Source: Frigoribacterium sp. PhB160 (GTDB taxonomy: Bacteria; Actinomycetota; Actinomycetes; Actinomycetales; Microbacteriaceae). Taken from it: DNA of 64,000 nt. Below the pieces are notes generated by a model that made no database searches, was not told the origin of the DNA, and saw only the letters and a list, made by a program, of their open reading frames with translations. The position numbers and the translations under genes were made by a program. This document shows positions 1-6,974 of this stretch, piece after piece. Location of the stretch: assembly GCF_003751785.1 (NCBI RefSeq), contig NZ_RKIE01000002.1:1-64000 (forward strand). The letters run 5' to 3'. Every line of letters begins with the position of its first letter. Position 1 is the stretch's first letter.

Positions 1-17
1 GATCCGAGAGGCACGAC

Positions 18-863
18 ATGAGCGACGACGAACGCTACGACGGAGACCCGTCCACCGCGGTCTACGACACCACCTCCGAGGGGCAGCCGCTTCGCGGTGC
101 CGCCTCCGGGCACGACCACCTGCGCCGCGACGACGCCGTGACTGACCTGGGCGACCAGGTCGGCGCGTACGCCGACATCACCGACCCCGACGCGACGGCG
201 AGCGACTTCAGCGCGACCGCGGCCCCGGTCGTCGAGGAGCACCTCGGGCACGACCACACCGGCAACGACGCCGGCACCGGCACCGGCGCCGCCGACACCG
301 CGAAGGCCAAGGCCGGCGCAGCGAAGGACGAGGCGGCCGGCGTCGCGGACGACGCGAAGTCCGCGGCCTCCGACGTCGCGGGCAGTGCCAAGGAGCAGGT
401 CTCCAAGGTCGCTTCCGAGGCCGGCGGCCAGGCCAAGCAGCTCTTCGGCCAGGCGACGGGCGAGCTCAAGGAGCAGGCCGGCGCCCAACAGGAGAAGGCC
501 GCGGCAGGCCTCCGCCAGGTCGGCGACCAGCTCGGCTCGATGGCCGACTCCGCCGACAGCGGCATCGCGGGCGAGCTGGTCCGCAACCTGTCCGGTCGCG
601 CCCACGGCGTCGCCGGTTGGCTCGAGGGTCGCGACCCGGGCAGCCTGCTCGACGACGTGAAGTCGTACGCGGCGCGCAAGCCCGGCACGTTCATCGCCAT
701 CGCCGCGGTCTCCGGCCTGCTCGCCGGACGCGTCGTCAAGTCGCTGACGGCCGAGGCCGGGGACGAGCACGCCGCCACGACCGGAGACGCCGGAGGTGCG
801 GCGGGCCGGCCCGCGCCTCCTGCGTCCCCGCCCCGCGCCGTCCTGCGGCACCGCGCCCGCTGA
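18..863 (+). CDS. LEA-like / YtxH-type membrane-anchored stress protein, hypothetical
   Basis: 281 residues. The start is an ATG preceded by GAGAGG with a 6-nt spacer. Residues about 1-85 are acidic and His/Asp-rich without a recognised fold; residues about 95-175 are an Ala/Lys/Glu/Gly-rich amphipathic segment with recurring KxxAxxA spacing, as in late-embryogenesis-abundant-like and YtxH-like stress proteins. A single hydrophobic segment (about 222-240, containing GTFIAIAAVSGLLAG) would anchor it in the membrane, followed by a short Pro/Arg-rich tail. Proteins of this build often accompany small stress-induced envelope genes in actinobacteria; the function is not established. It runs convergently to the retron reverse transcriptase with only 8 nt between stop codons. 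It could be a passive neighbour or, less likely, a retron accessory protein. Confidence 0.6.
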   Translation: MSDDERYDGDPSTAVYDTTSEGQPLRGAASGHDHLRRDDAVTDLGDQVGAYADITDPDATASDFSATAAPVVEEHLGHDHTGNDAGTGTGAADTAKAKAGAAKDEAAGVADDAKSAASDVAGSAKEQVSKVASEAGGQAKQLFGQATGELKEQAGAQQEKAAAGLRQVGDQLGSMADSADSGIAGELVRNLSGRAHGVAGWLEGRDPGSLLDDVKSYAARKPGTFIAIAAVSGLLAGRVVKSLTAEAGDEHAATTGDAGGAAGRPAPPASPPRAVLRHRAR

Positions 864-878
864 CGGCAGCGTCAGCGG
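857..878. terminator. Bidirectional hairpin terminator between convergent genes
   Basis: Perfect 9-bp arms CCGCTGACG (857-865) and CGTCAGCGG (870-878) around a 4-nt loop. The hairpin covers the stop codons of both the upstream plus-strand gene (861-863) and the minus-strand reverse transcriptase (872-874), so it can end both transcripts. There is no U-tract, as is common in GC-rich actinobacteria. Confidence 0.6.
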
Positions 879-2245
879 GGCACGCGGGCGAGCAGCTCGC
901 GCAGGCGTGCCCCGCGCGCCGGGTTCAGCTGCTCGACCCACCCGATGCGGCCGAGCACGTGGGCGCGGAAGTCGGGCTCCCCGCCCCGGTCCTGCGCCTC
1001 GAGCCCGGTCGACGCGGCGTTGTGCAGCATCGCCCGCAGCCGGTCGTAGGAGGCGCGGGTCACGTTCGTCCCGGAGTTCACGACGATCCCCGTCACCGTC
1101 TGCCGCGTCGCCGCGCCCCGCACGCGCGTCTTGTGCGGGTTGAGCTCGTGCCCCTCGTCGGCGACGATCCGGCCGACGCCCCGCACGAACGCGTCGGCGC
1201 GGGCGGCGACCTCCTGGCCGCCGCTGAACGACAGGTCGTCGGCGTAGCGGGTGTAGCGGGCGCCCGCGGCGGCGGCCCATCCGGCGAGGCGCGAGTCGAG
1301 CCTCCTCATCGCCAGGTTGGCCAGGGCCGGCGAGGTCGGGGCGCCCTGCGCCAGGTGCGGCACGGCGAGCGCGCGGCGGAGGGCGACCCGCTCGTCGAGC
1401 TCGCCTCCCGGCGGCATCGCCGAGAGCACGGCGGCCGGCACGGCGTTCGTGCAGAGCCCGACGAGCAGGTGCGCGACGGGCTCGGGCAGCCCCTCGCGCC
1501 GGAGCGCCCCGTAGGCCTGCGTCGCCGTGACCCGCGCGAAGAACGAGCGCAGGTCGAGCGCGACGACGACCTCGCTGCCCTGGTGCACCGCCGCGCCCGT
1601 GACGGCGCTGCGACCCGGCACGAAGCCGTGCGCCGCGTCGTGCACGGGCGCCCCCGCCAGCACGCGGTCGAGGACGACGCGCTGCAGGTCGCGCAGCCGG
1701 AACCCGGGCACCTCGAGGAGGCGCGGGGTACGCCCCGGCCTCGCCCGCCACTCGTAGCGGTGGTGCTGCAGCGGGCCGCTCGGGTGCCGTCGGTTCCACA
1801 GCCGCGTGTCCGCGAACCACTCGAGCTCGCCGATCGTCAGGCCGAGCAGGGCGGCGAGGTCACCGACGCCGCGGAGCTCGGGTCGGCCGTCGGGGGCACC
1901 GGCACCGGCATCGTCGGTCTCGGTCCGGCCGGGCGCGACGACGCCGGGGTGGACGACGCGCAGCGCGCGCCGTTCGGTCCGGGCGCGCTCCCGGCCCCGG
2001 CCGAGGGCCCCGCTCCGGTCGACGACGACGGCGAGCAGCCGCGCCTCGTCGCGGGGCGGCCGGGGGAAGCGTCGGAGCACCTCGTGCGCCAGCCCCGGCA
2101 GCCAGCGGGCGTCGACGTCGCCCGGCTCGAGCCCCAGCGCGTCGGAGGCGGCGGTCACGAGACCGGGCTCGGTCCAGTCGGCGTCCGCGACGGCCAGCAG
2201 GGCCAGTGCGAGACCGCGCGCGACGGCGTCGGGCGCTCCGGTCAC
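872..2245 (-). CDS. Retron-type reverse transcriptase (RNA-directed DNA polymerase)
   Basis: 457 residues from a GTG start at 2245, with GAGG about 10 nt upstream. Residues 1-160 are an extension without recognised motif; the RT fold follows. Visible RT motifs are AHGF (205-208) and GRS (211-213), the region-X position reading GAAVH (217-221, where retron RTs usually have NAxxH), motif A DLRSFF (catalytic D231), QGAPTSP (300-306), the catalytic YADD box (334-337), NPHKT (369-373) and the region-Y VTG triplet (384-386). The C-terminus has FRAHVLGRI and QLNPARG, common in bacterial RTs of this branch. VTG plus QGAPTSP points to retron RTs rather than group II intron RTs: there is no maturase or HNH domain. 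Directly upstream lies a candidate msr-msd RNA. An N-terminal extension of this size is also known from myxobacterial retron RTs. It would reverse-transcribe the msd part of its own RNA into branched msDNA; retrons studied elsewhere are anti-phage systems. The exact retron type and effector are not established. Confidence 0.9.
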   Translation of the reverse strand: MTGAPDAVARGLALALLAVADADWTEPGLVTAASDALGLEPGDVDARWLPGLAHEVLRRFPRPPRDEARLLAVVVDRSGALGRGRERARTERRALRVVHPGVVAPGRTETDDAGAGAPDGRPELRGVGDLAALLGLTIGELEWFADTRLWNRRHPSGPLQHHRYEWRARPGRTPRLLEVPGFRLRDLQRVVLDRVLAGAPVHDAAHGFVPGRSAVTGAAVHQGSEVVVALDLRSFFARVTATQAYGALRREGLPEPVAHLLVGLCTNAVPAAVLSAMPPGGELDERVALRRALAVPHLAQGAPTSPALANLAMRRLDSRLAGWAAAAGARYTRYADDLSFSGGQEVAARADAFVRGVGRIVADEGHELNPHKTRVRGAATRQTVTGIVVNSGTNVTRASYDRLRAMLHNAASTGLEAQDRGGEPDFRAHVLGRIGWVEQLNPARGARLRELLARVPR

Positions 2246-2352
2246 GCGGCCGCGACCTCGAGGTCGACGGCGAGCGTGCGAGAGCGGTCGGGGACGAGCC
2301 CCCGGCCGGGTGCGGGCCCGCCGTCGCCGACGAGCGGGCGGGCCGAGGCGGG

Positions 2353-2521
2353 CGTGCGGCGACGGGGTGACGACTCGTGCGTCGGTCCGTGCCGCCCGCC
2401 GCGCGGAGCGCGGTGACCGGCTCGGGGAGCGGTGCCGTGGTCTGACTGCGTGCCCCGGGGTTGCCCCGGAGAGGACGACCTCACGCGGAGGCCGCCCGCC
2501 TCGTCACCCCGTCGTCGCACG
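2353..2521 (-). ncRNA. Candidate retron msr-msd ncRNA with a1/a2 arms
   Basis: On the minus strand, upstream of the reverse transcriptase, two 21-nt arms are inverted complements with one mismatch: arm a1 at 2521 to 2501 and arm a2 at 2373 to 2353. The shared 14-nt core reads CGACGGGGTGACGA. Paired as RNA they form a 6-bp plus 14-bp helix separated by one A-C mismatch, as expected for the a1/a2 helix that closes a retron msr-msd transcript. Inside lie a hairpin with arms CCGGGG/CCCCGG (2455-2469), likely msr, and one with arms CCGCGC/GCGCGG (2399-2413), likely msd. The RNA would be about 169 nt and ends 108 nt before the RT start codon. The priming guanosine could not be assigned. Arms and hairpins are seen directly; the ncRNA identity is inferred from position and architecture. 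Confidence 0.72.
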
Positions 2522-2526
2522 GCCAC

Positions 2527-2532
2527 ACCGTA
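2527..2532 (-). promoter_or_regulatory. Candidate -10 element for the retron ncRNA
   Basis: On the minus strand the hexamer TACGGT lies 5-7 nt before the first base of arm a1, so transcription would begin at or next to the 5' end of the predicted ncRNA. No convincing -35 hexamer is visible 16-18 nt further upstream. The fit between the -10 position and the a1 boundary is the main support. Confidence 0.4.
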
Positions 2533-2635
2533 GCGGCGCCCCGGCCGTGCCCGCCACCCTCGCGGCCCGCCCTCCGCCCCGCGACGGAGGCGTCGTCGGG
2601 CCGGGCACCCGCCCCGCGTCCGCGGAACCGGCGCC

Positions 2636-3448
2636 CTACGTCCGCCCGAGGTACCGCCCCTGCTTGTGGTTGAGCGCGAGCACGAGGTTGAGCACGACCG
2701 CGCCGGCGGCGGAGACGAGCACGACCCAGGGGCTGACGACGGTGAGCGAGACGAGCACGATGACGACGTCGACCACCATCTGCACGTAGCCGGCCCGCCA
2801 GCCGAGCTTCTCCTGCAGGATCAGCGCGAGGATGTTGATGCCGCCGAGGCTCGCCCCGTGGCGGAAGAGGATGAGCAGGCCGACGCCGATCAGCAGGTTT
2901 CCGCCGAGCGTGCCGTAGACCGGGTTGATCTGCCCGATGCCGAGGGCCAACGGGTGCAGGTACGAGAAGGCCGACACCATCGCGACCGTGAGCACGGTGC
3001 GGAGCGTGAAGGCGAGCCCCTTCTTCCACAGCGCGAGCGCGAAGAACGGCACGTTCACGAGCAGGAAGAGCAGCCCGAACGACACGGGCGTCGCGTAGCT
3101 GATCAGCAGCGCGAGGCCGGCGGTGCCGCCCGAGACGGCGCCGCTCTCCTTCAGCAGGAACAGCCCGAAGGAGGCGATGAACACCCCGGTGATCACGCCC
3201 ATCACGTTCTCGGCGAGCGTGTGCCGGTTCGCGTCGGCGGTCGCGGCGACCTCGGTCAGGGCCGGGTCGTCGACGAGCGGGGTCGCCGTGTCGGGCGACA
3301 GCGCGGCGTCGGGCCCGGTCGACCCGGGCGTCGAGTACGTCGGCGTCGAGCCGGTCGGACCGGCGGTGCCGGTCGGGCTGGGGGAGGAGGCGGGCCGGGC
3401 GACAGGGGTGGCGTCGCGCGTGCCGTCGTTCGCGGGGGTGTCGGTCAC
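2636..3448 (-). CDS. YitT/DUF161-family integral membrane protein
   Basis: 270 residues from a GTG start. The first ~75 residues are Pro/Thr/Gly-rich and probably disordered. Five to six hydrophobic segments follow, with the family-typical stretches SGGTAGLALLISY and FRHGASLGGINILALILQ. The usual C-terminal DUF2179 domain of full-length YitT proteins is absent, the protein ending soon after the last membrane segment (HKQGRYLGRT). Substrate and function of the family are not established. It lies upstream of the retron RNA on the same strand (gap 115 nt), so readthrough into the retron is possible. It is more likely a resident chromosomal gene than the retron effector, but a membrane effector cannot be excluded. 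Confidence 0.8.
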   Translation of the reverse strand: MTDTPANDGTRDATPVARPASSPSPTGTAGPTGSTPTYSTPGSTGPDAALSPDTATPLVDDPALTEVAATADANRHTLAENVMGVITGVFIASFGLFLLKESGAVSGGTAGLALLISYATPVSFGLLFLLVNVPFFALALWKKGLAFTLRTVLTVAMVSAFSYLHPLALGIGQINPVYGTLGGNLLIGVGLLILFRHGASLGGINILALILQEKLGWRAGYVQMVVDVVIVLVSLTVVSPWVVLVSAAGAVVLNLVLALNHKQGRYLGRT

Positions 3449-3583
3449 CGAGACATCTTGTCAGTGCTCACGAGGGCGTGGGGCGAGGGGCGCGAGGTGG
3501 GCAGGGCTCTCCTCCGACGACGATCGGATCACGACTGATATGTGCGGTGTCACGCACCATGGCGACGGGTGCGCTCCGGCACC

Positions 3584-3610
3584 TAACGGCCCCGCGCCTC
3601 CGGTCGATAG
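3584..3610 (+). promoter_or_regulatory. Sigma28 (FliA/WhiG-type) promoter before flbD
   Basis: TAAC (3584-3587), a 15-nt spacer, then GTCGATAG (3603-3610). This fits the flagellar sigma28 consensus TAAA-N15-GCCGATAA. The same arrangement (CTAAC, N15, GNCGATAG) recurs before fliM, which raises confidence. The spacer contains the dispersed 10-mer CCGCGCCTCC. Transcription from about 3617 would drive flbD-motA-motB with a leader of about 70 nt. Confidence 0.65.
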
Positions 3611-3687
3611 TCACTCCTGAGCAGCTCAGGACGAGCGCTCACCTGCCCCACGGACGGCGGCGGGAGACACAGACCTAGGACGGGCCG

Positions 3688-4095
3688 ATGATCATCGTCA
3701 CGCGACTCAACGACAGCAGATTCGCTGTCAACCCCGACTTGATCGAGCGCATCCACGAGACGCCCGACACGACGCTGATCATGGTCGACGGGGCGAAGTA
3801 CATCGTCACCGAGCCCATGGCCCAGGTGATCGAGATGATCGCCCGCTACCGCGCCCGCATCGTCTCGCTCGCCTACGACGAGCCGCAGGCGACGGCCCCG
3901 GCCACGCAGCCCCTCGGCGGCCGCACCTCGACCGGTCCCCAGCTCGGCATCGTCCGCGGCTCCGGAGGCGGCGGTCGCGTCTCGCCCTTCCCGACCGGCC
4001 CGCAGCCCACCGCGGCCGCCAACAACACCGCGGCCGCCGGCAGCACCGTCACGACGTCCTCCCCGCTCACCACGAGCCCGGCGGAGGTGCGCTGA
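3688..4095 (+). CDS. flbD: Flagellar protein FlbD family
   Basis: 135 residues. Residues 1-65 match the small FlbD family of flagellar loci: MIIVTRLNDSRFAVNPDLIE, then a TPDTTLIMVDGAKYIVTEP-type stretch. The remaining ~70 residues are a Pro/Ala/Gly/Thr-rich tail longer than usual for the ~65-residue family. FlbD precedes motA in many Gram-positive flagellar operons; its role is not well defined, and it is not the FlbD response regulator of Caulobacter. The stop overlaps the motA start by one base (TGATG), indicating translational coupling. A sigma28-type promoter lies about 80 nt upstream. Confidence 0.85.
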   Translation: MIIVTRLNDSRFAVNPDLIERIHETPDTTLIMVDGAKYIVTEPMAQVIEMIARYRARIVSLAYDEPQATAPATQPLGGRTSTGPQLGIVRGSGGGGRVSPFPTGPQPTAAANNTAAAGSTVTTSSPLTTSPAEVR

Positions 4096-4931
4096 TGGAT
4101 CCGGCGACGATCATCGGCATCCTCCTCGCGTTCGGTGCCCTCTTCGGCATGATCAAGCTCGAGGGCGTCCACGTCGAGGGCCTGCTGCTGCCCGCGCCGA
4201 TGCTGCTCGTCTTCGGCGCGACGATCGCGGTCGGCATCGCCGGCACGACGATCAAGGACGCGATGCTGAGCTTCAAGAAGATCCCGCGTGCCTTCACCGG
4301 CAAGGTCATCCCGCCGCAGTCGGTCATCGACGAGATCGTGGCGCTCGCCGAGAAGGCCCGCAGCGAGGGCCTGCTCTCGCTCGAGGCCGAGGCGGAGAAG
4401 ACCGACGACGAGTTCATGAAGGGCGCGCTGCAGAACATCGCCGACGGCACCGACGGCGAAGAGCTCCGCATCCTGCTCGAGGACGAGATGGAGTCGCGCC
4501 TCGCCGCCGACCGCGTCGCGAGCAAGTTCTTCAACAGCCTCGGCGGCTACGCCCCCACCGTCGGCATCATCGGCACCGTCGTGAGCCTCACCCACGTGCT
4601 CGAGAACCTGGCCTCGCCCGACGAGCTCGGCCCGCTGATCGCCGCCGCGTTCGTCGCGACCCTCTGGGGCCTGCTCAGCGCCAACTTCCTCTGGCTGCCG
4701 TTCGCCGGCCGCCTCAAGAAGCTGGCCGACCTCGACGAGGCGCGCATGACGCTGCTGATCGAGGGCGTGCTCGCGGTCCAGGCCGGCAGCCAGCCGCGCC
4801 TCCTCGGCGAGCGCCTCAAGGCCATGGTGCCGACGCACGCCCTCGTCGACGGCAAGGGCGGCAAGGGCGGCAAGCCGGGCAAGGGCGCGAAGGTCGGCGC
4901 CGGCGCCGACGACCAGGGGCTGGCAGCGTGA
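4095..4931 (+). CDS. motA: Flagellar stator protein MotA
   Basis: 278 residues. MotA forms the pentameric part of the ion-driven stator around MotB. N-terminal hydrophobic segments lie at about 4-20 and 32-52; a cytoplasmic domain with the rotor-interaction patch (ARSEGLLSLE near 90-100) follows; segments 3 and 4 begin at GGYAPTVGIIGTVVSL, with the conserved Pro of the proton channel in YAPTVG, and at LIAAAFVATLWGLLSANF. The C-terminal ~30 residues are a Gly/Lys-rich low-complexity tail (GKGGKGGKPGKGAK) not usual in MotA. It is coupled to flbD upstream and motB downstream by overlapping start/stop codons. Confidence 0.95.
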   Translation: MDPATIIGILLAFGALFGMIKLEGVHVEGLLLPAPMLLVFGATIAVGIAGTTIKDAMLSFKKIPRAFTGKVIPPQSVIDEIVALAEKARSEGLLSLEAEAEKTDDEFMKGALQNIADGTDGEELRILLEDEMESRLAADRVASKFFNSLGGYAPTVGIIGTVVSLTHVLENLASPDELGPLIAAAFVATLWGLLSANFLWLPFAGRLKKLADLDEARMTLLIEGVLAVQAGSQPRLLGERLKAMVPTHALVDGKGGKGGKPGKGAKVGAGADDQGLAA

Positions 4932-5980
4932 GCGGCAGCCGCGGCGGCCGGAAGAAGAAGGGGCACGCCGAGGAGGAGCACCCCGACGAGCGCTGGCTCG
5001 CCTCGTACATGGACATGGTCACCGTGCTGATGTGCATGTTCATCGTGTTGTTCGCCATGTCGAGCGTCGACCAGGACAAGTACATCGCCCTCCGCAACAG
5101 CCTCGCGACCGGCTTCGGGCAGACCGACGTCGGCAAGGTCGACACGGCCTCGGGCACGGTCGTCGCCCTCGACGACGTCACCGCCGAGGGCGAGGGCTAC
5201 TCGACGGGCGACGAGACCGACATGAGCAAGGCCGCGGCGTCGGGCGAGGCGCAGACCGCCGAGCAGGCCGCCGCCGCGACGGCCGCCGCGCAGGCCGAGC
5301 TCGACGACCTCACCGCCATCAAGGAGGCCATCGCCGGCAACCTCGAGGGTTCCGGCCTCAGCGCCGACGTGCAGTTCGCGACGGACGCCCGCGGCCTGAC
5401 CGTGCGGCTCGTCGGCACCGAGACCTTCTTCGGCACGAACAGCGCCGACCTCAGCGGCCAGGCGAAGGCGGTCATGAACGCGATCGCCCCGGTGCTCGCG
5501 ACCTCGGGCCACGACGTCAGCGTCGAGGGCCACGCCGACCAGCGCAGCTCGACCGCCCCCTTCGCCACGAACTGGGAGCTCTCGTCGGCCCGCGCCACCC
5601 AGGTGCTGCGCGACCTGGTCGAGCGCGGCGGCATGGCGGACGAGCACATCCAGGCGGTCGGCTTCGGCTCGTCGCGGCCGCTCGCCACCGGCGGCACCGA
5701 CGCCGACCTCGCGTCGAACCGCCGCGTCGACATCGTCGTCCTGTCGAACCAGTCCGACGACGTGAGCGCGCTGCTGCCCAGCCTCGAGGCCGCGGCCGAG
5801 AGCGCCGGAGGCGCGGTGCCGGCCAGCAGGAACACCACCGCCGAGGCCCCCGCCGCCACCACCGCGGAGGCCTCCACCGAGAAGAAGGCGACCGGGGAGA
5901 CGACCGGGGAGAAGACGACGGAGAAGAAGAAGGAGAGCAGCAGCCACGACGAGGAGGCGTCCCAGTCCGGGGGGCACTGA
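4928..5980 (+). CDS. motB: Flagellar stator protein MotB
   Basis: 350 residues from a GTG start overlapping the motA stop (GTGA). MotB anchors the stator to peptidoglycan and carries the ion-binding Asp. The single membrane segment spans about 24-46, with the critical Asp at position 29 in ASYMDMVTVLMCMF. A linker rich in Ala/Glu follows, then an OmpA-like peptidoglycan-binding domain (about 150-278) containing VEGHADQR, NWELSSARA and ASNRRVDIVVL. The last ~65 residues are a Thr/Glu/Lys/Ala-rich tail. Asp-Met after the Asp and absence of clear Na-type PomB features suggest proton coupling, by inference only. Confidence 0.95.
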   Translation: MSGSRGGRKKKGHAEEEHPDERWLASYMDMVTVLMCMFIVLFAMSSVDQDKYIALRNSLATGFGQTDVGKVDTASGTVVALDDVTAEGEGYSTGDETDMSKAAASGEAQTAEQAAAATAAAQAELDDLTAIKEAIAGNLEGSGLSADVQFATDARGLTVRLVGTETFFGTNSADLSGQAKAVMNAIAPVLATSGHDVSVEGHADQRSSTAPFATNWELSSARATQVLRDLVERGGMADEHIQAVGFGSSRPLATGGTDADLASNRRVDIVVLSNQSDDVSALLPSLEAAAESAGGAVPASRNTTAEAPAATTAEASTEKKATGETTGEKTTEKKKESSSHDEEASQSGGH

Positions 5981-5991
5981 CGAACCGCTCC

Positions 5992-6018
5992 TAACGTGCC
6001 GGGCGGGCGGGCCGATAG
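5992..6018 (+). promoter_or_regulatory. Sigma28-type promoter before fliM
   Basis: TAAC (5992-5995), a 15-nt spacer and GCCGATAG (6011-6018), an excellent match to the flagellar sigma consensus and nearly identical to the element before flbD. The -10 ends 8 nt before the fliM GTG, so the transcript would start at or within 1-2 nt of the start codon: a leaderless or near-leaderless mRNA. It lies entirely in the 46-nt motB-fliM gap. Confidence 0.72.
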
Positions 6019-6026
6019 GTCCGTCC

Positions 6027-6974
6027 GTGACACTCCTCGACCCCGTCCTGACGAGCCCCGCCGCCCCGGCGCCGGTCGTGCCGTCGGCGCGCGCCGCGAA
6101 GCAGGTCGAGGTCTACGACTTCCGTCGTCCGACGACGCTCGCCCGCGAGCACTCGCGGGTGCTCGAGCTCGCGTTCGAGACCTTCGCGCGCCAGTGGGGC
6201 ACGCAGCTCACGGCCAAGGTGCGCGTCCTCTCGCAGGTCACCTGCGAGCAGGTGCAGATGCTCACCTACGACGAGTTCGCCTCCTCGCTGCCGCCGACCA
6301 CGGCCATGGTGCTCTGCCCCCTCGCGGGCGTCGGCCCGAAGGCCGTCGTGCAGTTCCCGACCTCGGCCGCCCTCGGCTGGGTCAGCCACATGCTGGGCGC
6401 CGCCAAGCCGGCCGTCAGCCCCGAGCGCACCTTCACGCCCGTCGAGCAGGCCCTCGTCCGCCGCCTCATGGAGGACGCCCTCGACGACCTGCGCTACTCC
6501 TTCGGCTCGCTGCTCGTCGACGCCATCTCGGTCGGCGGCTTCCAGTACAACTCGCAGTTCGCCCAGGCCGCGCAGAAGTCCGACCTGATGATCGTCGCGT
6601 CGTTCGAGATCCGCGTCGGCGAGCGCGCCGCCCTCGGCACCGTGGCGATCCCCGCCGAGGTGCTGCTGCCCCAGCTCGGCGAGTCGAACCCCACGGTCGA
6701 CTCCTCCGACGCCCGCCAGCTGCTCGGCGCCCAGCTCGCCACGGTCCCGGTCGGGGTCGCGCTGCAGCTCACGCCCGCGACGGTCCGCCCGAGCGTCGTG
6801 CTCGGCCTCGCCGTCGGCGACCTCCTGCCCCTGCCGCACCCGCAGTCGCGCCCGCTCGAGATCACCGTCGACGGCCAGGTCGTCGGCCGTGCCGCGGTCG
6901 GCGCCAACGGCTCGCGCCTCGCGGGCATCGTCGTCTCCACGTCCCTCACCGGCACCGAAGAAGGAACCTCATGA
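6027..6974 (+). CDS. fliM: Flagellar motor switch protein FliM
   Basis: 315 residues from a GTG start. FliM is the C-ring component linking the switch to FliG, FliN and phospho-CheY. Recognisable are YDFRRPTTLAREHSRVLEL near 37-55, the middle CheC-like domain to about 225, and a C-terminal SpoA domain (about 245-305, LEITVDGQVVGRAAVG). The N-terminal EIDxLL-type CheY-binding motif typical of FliM is absent; the first ~30 residues are Pro/Ala-rich instead. No recognisable Shine-Dalgarno lies in the short space after the sigma28 promoter, consistent with leaderless translation. The stop overlaps the fliN start (ATGA). Confidence 0.92.
   Translation: MTLLDPVLTSPAAPAPVVPSARAAKQVEVYDFRRPTTLAREHSRVLELAFETFARQWGTQLTAKVRVLSQVTCEQVQMLTYDEFASSLPPTTAMVLCPLAGVGPKAVVQFPTSAALGWVSHMLGAAKPAVSPERTFTPVEQALVRRLMEDALDDLRYSFGSLLVDAISVGGFQYNSQFAQAAQKSDLMIVASFEIRVGERAALGTVAIPAEVLLPQLGESNPTVDSSDARQLLGAQLATVPVGVALQLTPATVRPSVVLGLAVGDLLPLPHPQSRPLEITVDGQVVGRAAVGANGSRLAGIVVSTSLTGTEEGTS

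Noticed and set aside
617-2416. 599-codon plus-strand frame opposite the reverse transcriptase
   Set aside because: Arg/Gly/Ala-rich without motif; the minus-strand frame has clear RT motifs.
2242-2526. 94-residue open frame on the minus strand between YitT-like gene and RT
   Set aside because: It coincides with the predicted ncRNA, is Arg/Pro/Gly-rich like random GC-rich frames, and its third-position composition does not look coding; the inverted arms explain the conservation better.
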